Position numbers and translations under genes: made by a program. The notes beneath the pieces are model-generated. The model was not told where the DNA came from and made no database searches. It saw only the letters and a program-made list of their open reading frames with translations. A DNA stretch of 64,000 nucleotides from contig NZ_JAAFIX010000003.1 in the NCBI RefSeq assembly GCF_013297935.1, forward strand, positions 62,001 through 126,000. Reading direction: 5' to 3'. Positions within the stretch are counted from its first letter, which is position 1. The number at the start of each line of letters is the position of its first letter. Of the stretch, positions 54,744 through 62,616 are shown in pieces. This stretch comes from Rhodoferax sp. Lineage in GTDB: Bacteria; Pseudomonadota; Gammaproteobacteria; Burkholderiales; Burkholderiaceae_C.

Positions 54744-55694
54744 TCAGACTTCCAGCTTCAGGCCCTTGGGCAGCGGGAACTTCACGGTTTCTTCAATGCC
54801 GTCCATCTTGCGCACCGACACAGCGCCCAGCGCCTTGATGCGGTCGATCACGGCCTTCACCAGCACCTCCGGGGCGCTGGCACCCGCGGTCAGGCCCACG
54901 CGCTGCTTGCCTTCAAACCACTCGGGCTGGAGCTCATCGGCGTTGTCCACCATGTAGCTCTCGGTGCCCAGCTTCTGGGCCACTTCGCGCAGGCGGTTGC
55001 TGTTGGAGCTGGTAGGGCTGCCCACCACGATCACAATGTCCACCTGCGGGCTCATCACCTTGACCGCGTCCTGGCGGTTCTGGGTGGCGTAGCAAATGTC
55101 TTGCATCTTGGGTTTTTGGATTCGCGGAAAGCGGGCTACCACGGCGGCGGTGATTTCGGCCGCGTCGTCCACGCTCAGGGTGGTTTGGGTCACCACGGCC
55201 AGTTTGTCGGTCTGGCCGGGCTGGATGCGGGCTACGTCGGCCACGTCTTCCACGAGGTGAATGCCGCTCTCCAGCTGGCCCATGGTGCCTTCCACCTCGG
55301 GGTGGCCTTTGTGGCCGATCATCACAAACTCATAGCCTTCTTTGTGCAGCTTGGCTACTTCGACGTGCACCTTAGTCACCAGCGGGCAAGTGGCATCAAA
55401 AATCTGAAAACCCCGACGCTCCGCCTCGCGCTGGATGGCTTGGCTCACGCCGTGGGCCGAGAACACCAGCGTCGCGCCCGGCGGCACATCGTCCAGCTCT
55501 TCGATGAAGATGGCGCCGCGCTCTTTGAGGTCGTTCACCACATAGGTGTTGTGCACGATTTCATGGCGCACGTAGATGGGGCGGCCGAACTTGGCCAGCG
55601 CCTTCTCCACGATCTCGATGGCGCGGTCTACGCCCGCACAAAAGCCACGTGGCTCGGCCAGCAGAATTTCTTGGGGCAATACAGTGGTGGTCAT
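54744..55694 (-). CDS. ispH: 4-hydroxy-3-methylbut-2-enyl diphosphate reductase
   Basis: 316 residues, last step of the MEP pathway (HMBPP to IPP/DMAPP). Iron-sulfur Cys ligands in 'AEPRGFCAGVDRAIEIV', 'FDATCPLVTKVH' and 'DICYATQNRQ'; 'VVGSPTSSNSNRL' and 'TAGASAPEVLV' are substrate-pocket signatures. ATG overlaps the fkpB stop (ATGA). Confidence 0.97.
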   Translation of the reverse strand: MTTTVLPQEILLAEPRGFCAGVDRAIEIVEKALAKFGRPIYVRHEIVHNTYVVNDLKERGAIFIEELDDVPPGATLVFSAHGVSQAIQREAERRGFQIFDATCPLVTKVHVEVAKLHKEGYEFVMIGHKGHPEVEGTMGQLESGIHLVEDVADVARIQPGQTDKLAVVTQTTLSVDDAAEITAAVVARFPRIQKPKMQDICYATQNRQDAVKVMSPQVDIVIVVGSPTSSNSNRLREVAQKLGTESYMVDNADELQPEWFEGKQRVGLTAGASAPEVLVKAVIDRIKALGAVSVRKMDGIEETVKFPLPKGLKLEV

Positions 55695-56155
55695 AACACT
55701 CCAATCAGCTGCACTTCAAACGTGACTGGCTGGCCGGCCAGCGGATGGTTGAAGTCAAACAACACCGCGCGCTCGGCGCCTTCGCCGCGCAGTTGCAGCA
55801 CCACACCGGCAAACTGGCCTTGGCCATCGGGCGTGGGGAACTGCACCACATCGCCCACGTTGTAGGTCTCCAGCGGATCGCCCATTTGCGTGAGCACCTT
55901 GCGGGCCAGCCACTGCTGCATGTCGGGATTGCGTTCGCCAAAGGCGGCACCTGCCGGCAGCTCAAAGGTGGCGCGCGCGCCCTCTTCCATGTCCATCAGG
56001 CAGGCCTCGACGGCGGGCGAAAGTTCGCCTGTGCCCAAGCTCAGCGTGGCGGGCTTGCCATCGAAAGTGTTGATGATGTCCCCGGCGGGGCCGCCCAAGC
56101 GGTAATGCAAGGTAAGAAAGGAGCCCGGCTGAACCCGGGGAAGCGTGCTGGTCAT
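55691..56155 (-). CDS. fkpB: FKBP-type peptidyl-prolyl isomerase
   Basis: 154 residues. 'LHYRLGG', 'GELSPAVEACLMDMEEGARATFELPAGAAFG' with the IF-domain after it match FkpB/SlyD-type FKBPs. Next to ispH as in the E. coli ribF-ileS-lspA-fkpB-ispH operon, though here separated from the first three genes. Confidence 0.93.
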   Translation of the reverse strand: MTSTLPRVQPGSFLTLHYRLGGPAGDIINTFDGKPATLSLGTGELSPAVEACLMDMEEGARATFELPAGAAFGERNPDMQQWLARKVLTQMGDPLETYNVGDVVQFPTPDGQGQFAGVVLQLRGEGAERAVLFDFNHPLAGQPVTFEVQLIGVL

Positions 56156-56211
56156 AGAAGTCCCGATAAACTGCCCCGTATTATCCCGCCCCCGACGCCC
56201 CGCCCCTCCCT

Positions 56212-56931
56212 ATGCCCCTCAAAGACCTCCCCCTGGAAGCCCAACCGCGCGAGAAGTTGCTTGCGCGAGGCCCCGGGGCGCTCAGCGATGCGGAGTTGCT
56301 GGCGATTTTGTTGCGCACCGGTATTGCTGGCAAAGGGGTGTTGCAGATGGCCGAGGAGCTGCTGCAACTCAAAAAAGATAGCGCCTCGCGCAATAACGAC
56401 GGGCGCCAGGGCGGGTTTGGAGGCATAGCGGGACTGCTGCACGCTACCGCCGACGACCTCAAGCGCGTCAAAGGCCTGGGACCTGCCAAGCGGGCCGAGA
56501 TTGTGGCGGTGCTGGAGCTTGCCCGCCGCGCCATGGCGCAGCGCCTGCAGGAGCGCGAGGTGTTTGCCGACCCGCAGGCCGTCAAGCACTACCTGCAGCT
56601 CCACTTGGCCGCCAAAGGGCACGAGGTGTTTGCGGTGCTGTTTTTAGACACCCAAAACAAGCTACTGGCCATGGAAGAGCTGTTTCGCGGCACGCTCACC
56701 CAGACCAGCGTGTACCCGCGTGAGGTGGTCATTCGCGCGCTGCACCACGGTGCGGCGGCAGTGGTGCTGGCGCACAACCACCCCAGCGGCAGCGTGCAGC
56801 CCAGCCGTGCGGACGAGGCGCTGACCCACACCCTGAAAGCCGCGCTCGCGCTGGTGGATGTGCGGGTGCTGGACCACATCATCGTCGGGCCGGGTCAGGC
56901 GCTGTCTATGGCTGAAACCGGCCTCATTTAA
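56212..56931 (+). CDS. radC: RadC-family JAMM protein with repeat-encoded insertion
   Basis: 239 residues. N-terminal HhH-like region ('[15 protein letters not shown]'), C-terminal MPN/JAMM domain with '[16 protein letters not shown]' zinc site. Despite the name its role in repair is unclear. Between helix 'QMAEELLQ' and 'FGGIAGLL', where relatives join directly, there are 16 extra residues (about 53-68) rich in Lys, Asp, Asn and Gly, encoded by the dispersed repeat. Divergent from fkpB with a 56-bp gap. Confidence 0.95.
   Translation: MPLKDLPLEAQPREKLLARGPGALSDAELLAILLRTGIAGKGVLQMAEELLQLKKDSASRNNDGRQGGFGGIAGLLHATADDLKRVKGLGPAKRAEIVAVLELARRAMAQRLQEREVFADPQAVKHYLQLHLAAKGHEVFAVLFLDTQNKLLAMEELFRGTLTQTSVYPREVVIRALHHGAAAVVLAHNHPSGSVQPSRADEALTHTLKAALALVDVRVLDHIIVGPGQALSMAETGLI
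56371..56424 (+). repeat. Dispersed repeat in frame inside radC, copy 9
   Basis: 'AAAAAAGATAGCGCCTCGCG', 'CAATAACGACGGGC', 'GGGCGGGTTTGGAGG' follows the consensus core CTCGCGCAAT...GGGC...TTTGG. Adds 16 residues to RadC. Confidence 0.75.
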
Positions 56932-56944
56932 CCCAAGGGCACCC

Positions 56945-57589
56945 ATGAAAATCAACGCCCTTTCCGACCTGAAGCTGGTCAAAAAAGAAATCGAGGCCCA
57001 GGCAGCCCGCGAAGCGGCGCTGGCCGCGCAAAAAGCGCTGGACGCCAAACGCAAAGCCGCGGCCAGCAATCTGTTTCAAGCCGCCATCGGCAAGGTCAAA
57101 CCCTTGGAGCCACCACAGCGGGCCAAGCTCACCCCGGAGCCACCCAAGCCTATTCCTAAGCAGCAGATGCTGGACGACGCGGCCGCGCTGCAAGAGGCGC
57201 TGAGCGACGAGATCGACGTCACCACCCTGCTCGACACCGACGAGCACCTGAGCTTTCGCCGCCCCGGCGTGGGCACGGACGTGACGCAGAAGCTGCGCAA
57301 AGGCAAGTGGAGCATCCAAAAGCAGATTGACCTGCACGGCTACCGCAGCGACGAGGCGCGCGAGGCCCTGGGCGCCTTTATCCGCGAGTCGCACCGCAAC
57401 GGCATCCGCTGCGTGCGCGTGGTGCACGGCAAGGGCCTGGGCTCGCCCGGCAAAGCGCCGGTGCTCAAAGAAAAAGTGCACAAGTGGCTGGTGCAAAAAA
57501 GCGAGGTGGTGGCTTTTGTGCAGGCCCAGCCTGCGCAGGGTGGCGCGGGGGCGCTGGTGGTGTTGCTGCAGCCGCAAAACCGCGCCTGA
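56945..57589 (+). CDS. Smr-domain nuclease-like protein
   Basis: 214 residues. A Lys/Ala-rich helical N-terminus, then the Smr domain: 'QIDLHGYRSDEAREAL' (DLHG) and 'VVHGKGLGSPGKAPVLKEKV' (HGKG), as in SmrA/MutS2 C-terminal nucleases. DNA or RNA nicking, role unknown. ATG 56945 is chosen 13 bases after radC. The stop begins a short tandem repeat. Confidence 0.9.
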   Translation: MKINALSDLKLVKKEIEAQAAREAALAAQKALDAKRKAAASNLFQAAIGKVKPLEPPQRAKLTPEPPKPIPKQQMLDDAAALQEALSDEIDVTTLLDTDEHLSFRRPGVGTDVTQKLRKGKWSIQKQIDLHGYRSDEAREALGAFIRESHRNGIRCVRVVHGKGLGSPGKAPVLKEKVHKWLVQKSEVVAFVQAQPAQGGAGALVVLLQPQNRA

Positions 57590-57619
57590 GCCGCGCTTGA
57601 GCCGCGCTTGAGCCGCGAG
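57587..57619 (+). repeat. Tandem 11-bp repeat at the Smr gene end
   Basis: TGAGCCGCGCT twice, then TGAGCCGCGAG. The first unit contains the stop codon, so slippage gives repeated stops and no change in the protein. Confidence 0.8.
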
Positions 57620-57627
57620 AGTTCGCC

Positions 57628-58029
57628 TCAGTTAGCGACGTTGCGCATCCAGTCGGCGGTTTGAAAAAACGAGGCTTTGAGCCGCTCGTGCAGCACTGGG
57701 TCGATGTTGGTTTCTCCCATGGACTGGTCCATGCAGGCCAACCACTGGTCGCGCTCCAAAATGCCAATTTTGAACGGCATGTGCCGTGCCCGCAGCCGCG
57801 GGTGACCGAAGCGCTCCACAAAGTAATCGGGCCCGCCCATCCACCCGCACAGAAACCAGAACAAGTGATCGCGCGCCTTGTCGAGGTCGGTGCCGTGGGC
57901 AGCGCGCAACTCGGCGTAGCGCGGCTCCAGGTCCATCAGGTCGTAAAAGCGATCGACCATAGCGCGGATTACGGGCTCACCGCCTATGGTGTCAAACAGG
58001 GTGGGGGCGTTGGGTTCTTGGATTTGCAT
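57628..58029 (-). CDS. Truncated haemoglobin, group II
   Basis: 133 residues. 'GGEPVIRAMVDRFYDLM' (B helix), 'FLCGWMGGPDYFVERFGHPRLRARHMPF' with proximal His and the group II Trp/Gly pattern. Binds O2 or NO; peroxide and NO detoxification in relatives. 2-bp gap after hipA but reads as a separate small gene. Confidence 0.92.
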   Translation of the reverse strand: MQIQEPNAPTLFDTIGGEPVIRAMVDRFYDLMDLEPRYAELRAAHGTDLDKARDHLFWFLCGWMGGPDYFVERFGHPRLRARHMPFKIGILERDQWLACMDQSMGETNIDPVLHERLKASFFQTADWMRNVAN

Positions 58030-58031
58030 GC

Positions 58032-59360
58032 TTAATCTTTCAAAGTCTTAGTTTTGCGTATCTCGGCTTGCAGCGCGGGCGATGCAATGTCGTCCAGGCT
58101 GCGCATGGCGGGGGCCAGTTGGTCCAGCAGGCGGCCCATGCCGGGGTGGCCGGCTGCCAGCTCTTCAAACGTGGTGCGCCACTGGCGTAACTCGCCCCAG
58201 ATGCGGCGGATGATGGCGATGGCCGTGGTGCGCTGCGGCACAAAGGCACTGTAGGCGGACATGGCGTTGTCCAGCGTGGCGAGCTTGCCTTGCTGGCCCA
58301 CTTGCAGATGCAGTTGGCGCTCAAACGCCATGCTGGGGCGCGGCACTACGTCGTACAAGGGGCTGAGCGACCAGCCGGGGTGCTGCCCTAGCGTGGCGGT
58401 GTGGCGCAAAAAGCCGTGGTTGCGCAGGTGGTCGTCATCGTTGCTGACAAAGATGTTGAACACCATGCGGCCAAACAGCTCTTCGCAGTTGGCGCGTATC
58501 TGGCTGGGGTGCACCTGATCGCGAATGGCCTGCGCCAAGTGGCCATAACCTTTGGTGCGCGATTCAAACTCATCACACGCTACCAGCGTCAGGCCACTCA
58601 CGAAGGGCAGGCGCTCCTCCCGCTCCAAGGCGCTTGTCACACGATCGAAGCGCCGCACCAGCAAGACCGACTTGCCTCCAATGTCGATGACCTTGACGTC
58701 AGGCACTGTCAGGCCACAGCGGCCTGCCAGTTGCAGGGTGAAACTCTCGGCCCGGGCCATGTCGAGGGTGTCGCCCACCGCTGCGAATTTGGCCAGCCAC
58801 AGCACACCCGATTCGTCCCGCACCGAGGCTTTGGGCCGCGCGCCACCCGCGCTCGGGCCGGCGCCGAATACATCGGCCAGGGTGGCGGGTATGGGCAAGC
58901 CCTGCTCGATGCGCTCTGCCGCTTCCAGCATGTAGGGGAGCGAGCGAATAGGCGCTGCGCCTGTGTGCATCGGGCTATCGAGCGATTCGCGCACATCCAG
59001 TGCGCCCACACGGTCGCTACCTGCACCGAGCAGGTAGTCGGCCTCAGACAGGCTGTTGGCAGGCACGCGGCGCTGAGCTTCGATGACGCGGCGGCCCCAG
59101 GCGTCGGGCGCAGCATCACGTATGCCGCCGAACTGCGCGAGTTGGTTCACCGGAAACATCTCTGTACCGCGCACACGGCCTTTGTCAGCCAGACTGAGGC
59201 TGATGGGGTCGATCTCAAAAGCGTCGGACCTGTCGATATAGCGGGTGCCGTAGGCAAAGCTGGAGGCCACGACTTCACGCTCTTGGGTGAGCGACAAGCG
59301 CCCGGCAGGCGCCCAACCTTCCGTCAGATGGCCAAAGACATAAAGCGTGCGCTGTGGCAT
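58032..59360 (-). CDS. hipA: HipA-type toxin kinase
   Basis: 442 residues. Kinase core: ATP loop 'GGARPKASV', 'RFDRV', catalytic 'SNDDDHLRNHGFL', 'DVVPRP' (DFG-like). HipA phosphorylates GltX and halts growth; residues suggest an active kinase. ATG overlaps the antitoxin stop (TGATG). Confidence 0.93.
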   Translation of the reverse strand: MPQRTLYVFGHLTEGWAPAGRLSLTQEREVVASSFAYGTRYIDRSDAFEIDPISLSLADKGRVRGTEMFPVNQLAQFGGIRDAAPDAWGRRVIEAQRRVPANSLSEADYLLGAGSDRVGALDVRESLDSPMHTGAAPIRSLPYMLEAAERIEQGLPIPATLADVFGAGPSAGGARPKASVRDESGVLWLAKFAAVGDTLDMARAESFTLQLAGRCGLTVPDVKVIDIGGKSVLLVRRFDRVTSALEREERLPFVSGLTLVACDEFESRTKGYGHLAQAIRDQVHPSQIRANCEELFGRMVFNIFVSNDDDHLRNHGFLRHTATLGQHPGWSLSPLYDVVPRPSMAFERQLHLQVGQQGKLATLDNAMSAYSAFVPQRTTAIAIIRRIWGELRQWRTTFEELAAGHPGMGRLLDQLAPAMRSLDDIASPALQAEIRKTKTLKD

Positions 59361-59701
59361 CAGAAGTCCAGCGCTTGTAGTTCAGCGGCCGACATGGGAC
59401 GGACCCGCTGGGTGGCCTCGGCCTGTGCGAGGGCCGCAAGAGAGGGGTCAGACTCTTGCAGCAAGGCCGGAAGCGACAAGCCCGGTGCAATGGCCTCCAA
59501 GTAGCGAAAAATCTGCCCCCATGTACGGCTGGGATCGCCCTTCTCAATCAGCACCGCCGTGGAACGGGCCAGGCCGGCGCGCGCGGCAGCATCCGCTTGG
59601 CGCACCTTGCGAGCGCGCCGAAGTCGAGCCAGCTTGACGCCAATGCCTTCCATTTCAGCCAGATGCTGGGACGTCAGAAGAGGCGCTTCATTGTATTTCA
59701 T
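59360..59701 (-). CDS. hipB: HipB-type antitoxin
   Basis: 113 residues from ATG 59701. Xre-type HTH in 'VRQADAAARAGLARSTAVLIEKGD'. Binds HipA and represses the operon at an inverted repeat that overlaps its start. A longer frame to 59749 crosses the operator. Confidence 0.88.
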   Translation of the reverse strand: MKYNEAPLLTSQHLAEMEGIGVKLARLRRARKVRQADAAARAGLARSTAVLIEKGDPSRTWGQIFRYLEAIAPGLSLPALLQESDPSLAALAQAEATQRVRPMSAAELQALDF

Positions 59702-59748
59702 GTCCGCAATTTCAATCACAATCGACTTAAAGACTGATATTACGGACA
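59701..59748. promoter_or_regulatory. Inverted-repeat operator of hipBA
   Basis: TGTCCGCAAT (59701-59710) faces ATTACGGACA (59739-59748), 9 of 10 paired, 28 bases apart. One arm overlaps the hipB ATG. Fits two-dimer HipB binding and autoregulation. Confidence 0.7.
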
Positions 59749-59822
59749 TTTCAGCGATAGAGCAAGCAAGCTTTAGAGAAAATGCTCTTCAGCCACGAAA
59801 AATGACATGAAAAAGTGCTGCC

Positions 59823-59867
59823 AGCCCACGTAGATATTGCGCGAGAAGCTATTAAATCAGTAGCAAT
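59823..59867 (-). repeat. Dispersed repeat, copy 10
   Basis: Minus strand 'GATTGCTACTGATTTAATAG', 'CTTCTCGCGCAATAT', 'CTACGTGGGCTG'. It touches the stop of the permease gene. Confidence 0.8.
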
Positions 59868-62383
59868 CAGCTCGATGCGCGTCGCAGGGTTTCGACCACG
59901 GGGCGGCGCAGCACATCGCGCAGGCCCCACCAGCCGGCGGCCAGCGCGAGCACGGCACCGGCCAATGCGCCAACCAGTGGCACCCAGAGCTGCACGGTCC
60001 AGTCGAACTCAAACACGTAGCGCGCCAGTGCCCAGCCCACTGCTGCCGCCACAACCGAGGCCAAAAAGCCTGCCAGCAGGCCCACGCCCGCCAGTTCGGT
60101 GCGCTGCACCTGGCGCAGCAGGCTGCTGCCCGCGCCCACCGCCCGCATGATGGCGAACTCGCGCGCACGGTCTTCACGGGTGGCGGTCACCGCCGCAAAC
60201 AACACCACCAAGCCCGCCGCCAGCGTGAAGCCAAACAAAAACTCCACCGCGCGGATCACCTGGTCCAGCACGCGCTGCACCTGGTTGATGGTGCTGCTCA
60301 TGTCCACGTTGGTGATGTTGGGGAATTCGCGAACCAGTGCGTTGTCAAAGCCCTTGGTCTCCGGGGCCTTGAACGCGCCCATGTAAGTGCTGGGCACGTC
60401 TTTCAAGGTGCTGACCGGGAACATCACAAAGAAGTTGGCCCGCATGGAGCCCCAATCCACCTTGCGCAGGGACGTGATTTTGGCCTCGGTCTGCACGCCG
60501 CCCACATCAAAGCGCATGGTGTCGCCCAGCTTGAGGTTGAGGGTTTTGGCAATGCCCTCTTCCACGCTCACCGCGCCGGCCTCTTCCTCCGTCCATTGGC
60601 CGCCCACAATGATGTTGTGCTGCGGATTTTTGGCGCTGTGTGAGAGGTTGAATTCGCGGTCTACCAGGCGCTTGGCGCGGTCCTCGGTGTAGTCGTCGGG
60701 CGACACCACTTTGCCATTCACCGCCACCAGCCGGCCGCGGATCATGGGGTACCAGTCGAATTTGGAGACGCCCTTGTCGGTCAGGGCTTTTTGGAAGGCA
60801 TCGGACTGCTCGGGCATCACGTTGATGACAAAGCGGTTGGGCGCATCCGGTGGCGTGGCTTTGCGCCAGCTGGCGATCAGGTCGGTGCGCAGCAGCACCA
60901 GCAGCACCAGCGCCAACAGGCCCACCGACAAGGCGCTCACTTGCACCACGGTGTAGGCAGGGCGGGCCGAAATCTGGCGGGTGGCCAGCACCAGCCAGCG
61001 CGGGGCGGTAGTCTCGTTCACGCTCTTGCGCAGCAGTTTCACCGCCACCCAGCTCAGCGCGGCAAACACCAGCACCGCAGCGGCGAAGCCGCCCACGGCA
61101 ATCAGGCCCAAGGTCAGGTCGCTACTGACCGTGAGCAGCAGCGCGGCAAAACCAGCCACCCCCACTGCCAGCACGCCCAAGGACGCAGGGCGCAGGTTGC
61201 CCACATCGCGGCGAATCACTCGCAGGGCCGGCACCTGGGCCAGCTGCAACACTGGTGGCAAGCCAAAAGCCATGAGCAAGGTCAGGCCCATGCCCACACC
61301 CAGCAGCGCGGGCCACAGCGTCGCCGCCGGCAGGGCCGCGTCGACCAAGCCGGCCAGCAAGGCCACGAACAGGTAGTGCACCCCAAATCCCACGGCCACG
61401 CCCAGCGCGCTGGCAAACAGGCCTACCAGCGCAAACTCAAACGCATAAGCGCTGGCAATGGTGCGCTGCGAGAGGCCCAGCACCCGCAGCATGGCGCAGT
61501 CGTCCAGGTGGTTAGCGGCAAAGGCGCGCGCGGCCAGAGCTACGGCCACAGCGCTGAGCAGCGCAGCCAACAGGGCCACCAGGCTCAAGAATTTGTTGGC
61601 GCGGTCCAGGGTCTGGCTCATTTCAGGGCGGCCGCTTTGCAGCGACTCGACCCGCACACCGCGCACTGCGTCTTTGACCTGGGCATCCGCCCACTGCACA
61701 TAGGTTTTGACAGCGGCCTCAGGGCCTGCCACGGCCATGCGGTAGCTCAAGCGGCTGGCAGGCTGAATGAGCCCGGTGGCGGCAATGTCGGCCTCGTTGA
61801 GCATGACGCGGGGCGCAAAGTTCATGAAGCCACCGCCCCGGTCGGGCTCAATGACCAAAATGGCGCCCACCTTCAGGGTGGTGTCGCCCAGCAAAATCGG
61901 GTCGCCCACTTGGATGCCAATGGCATCCAGCAGAGCAGCATCTACCCAGGCTTGGCCGGGGGCAGGAATGTCTTTGGTGGGGGCGTCTGGCGTATCGGGC
62001 GCGCTGCTGATGCGCAAGGTGCCGCGCAGCGGGTAGCCGGTTTCTACGGTTTTGAGGGCCACCAGCTTGGCAGCGCCGCCTTGGGCATCGCTGGCGCGGG
62101 CCATGGTGGGGAAACCCAGGGTGTGAACCACCTGCAGGCCGAGTGCGCGGGCACGCTCTTCAAAAGCCGCGGGGGGCTTGTTGTCGCTGGAGATGACGGC
62201 ATCGCCACCCAGCAGCTGGCGCGCATCGCGCTGTAGGCCGCCTTGCAGCCGGTCGGCAAAAAAGCCCACCGCCGTGAGCGCCGCCACGGCCAGCGTGACC
62301 GCCAGAATGAGCAAACGCAGCTCGCCGGAGCGCACATCGCGCCAAAGGGTGCGCCATCCGAGGCGCCAGAAAGACAGGTTCAT
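59867..62383 (-). CDS. ABC transporter permease, FtsX/YbbP-like
   Basis: 838 residues. Two FtsX-like units: a hydrophobic N-terminal helix, a large periplasmic domain (about 50-250), three to four helices near 265-380, another periplasmic domain (about 510-690) and C-terminal helices ('REFAIMRAVGAGSSLLRQV' is the FtsX motif). E. coli YbbP works with the ATPase YbbA in lipoprotein or phospholipase-related export. No ATPase gene is beside it; the 232 bases upstream hold nothing recognisable. Confidence 0.88.
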   Translation of the reverse strand: MNLSFWRLGWRTLWRDVRSGELRLLILAVTLAVAALTAVGFFADRLQGGLQRDARQLLGGDAVISSDNKPPAAFEERARALGLQVVHTLGFPTMARASDAQGGAAKLVALKTVETGYPLRGTLRISSAPDTPDAPTKDIPAPGQAWVDAALLDAIGIQVGDPILLGDTTLKVGAILVIEPDRGGGFMNFAPRVMLNEADIAATGLIQPASRLSYRMAVAGPEAAVKTYVQWADAQVKDAVRGVRVESLQSGRPEMSQTLDRANKFLSLVALLAALLSAVAVALAARAFAANHLDDCAMLRVLGLSQRTIASAYAFEFALVGLFASALGVAVGFGVHYLFVALLAGLVDAALPAATLWPALLGVGMGLTLLMAFGLPPVLQLAQVPALRVIRRDVGNLRPASLGVLAVGVAGFAALLLTVSSDLTLGLIAVGGFAAAVLVFAALSWVAVKLLRKSVNETTAPRWLVLATRQISARPAYTVVQVSALSVGLLALVLLVLLRTDLIASWRKATPPDAPNRFVINVMPEQSDAFQKALTDKGVSKFDWYPMIRGRLVAVNGKVVSPDDYTEDRAKRLVDREFNLSHSAKNPQHNIIVGGQWTEEEAGAVSVEEGIAKTLNLKLGDTMRFDVGGVQTEAKITSLRKVDWGSMRANFFVMFPVSTLKDVPSTYMGAFKAPETKGFDNALVREFPNITNVDMSSTINQVQRVLDQVIRAVEFLFGFTLAAGLVVLFAAVTATREDRAREFAIMRAVGAGSSLLRQVQRTELAGVGLLAGFLASVVAAAVGWALARYVFEFDWTVQLWVPLVGALAGAVLALAAGWWGLRDVLRRPVVETLRRASS

Positions 62384-62616
62384 GCCGCCACCTTACCAGC
62401 TTGGGAAAAGCCACAAACAATGCGGGCCGGGTTTACCCGGTGGGGAGGCGCATAGGCATTGTGATGGCACGGGCTTCAGGATGGGGGCCTCTGCACTCGC
62501 CCGGCCATAACTGGCTCATCGCAACCCGACACCGAGGTATCGCACCGTGCTTTCCTGCTTGGTGCGTCCCGGGATCAATTGCGCTGAACGAATGGCGGGC
62601 GAGGATGCATCGGGGC

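Noticed and set aside
57587..57619. Tandem repeat as CRISPR-like array
   Set aside because: Only three 11-bp units with no spacers, so simple slippage repeats.
60791..62236. Open frame opposite the FtsX-like permease (about 481 codons)
   Set aside because: Very rich in His, Gln and Gly and lies entirely over a convincing gene on the other strand.
62384..62616. Coding or RNA content upstream of the permease
   Set aside because: No convincing start, ribosome site or structure seen in 232 bases.
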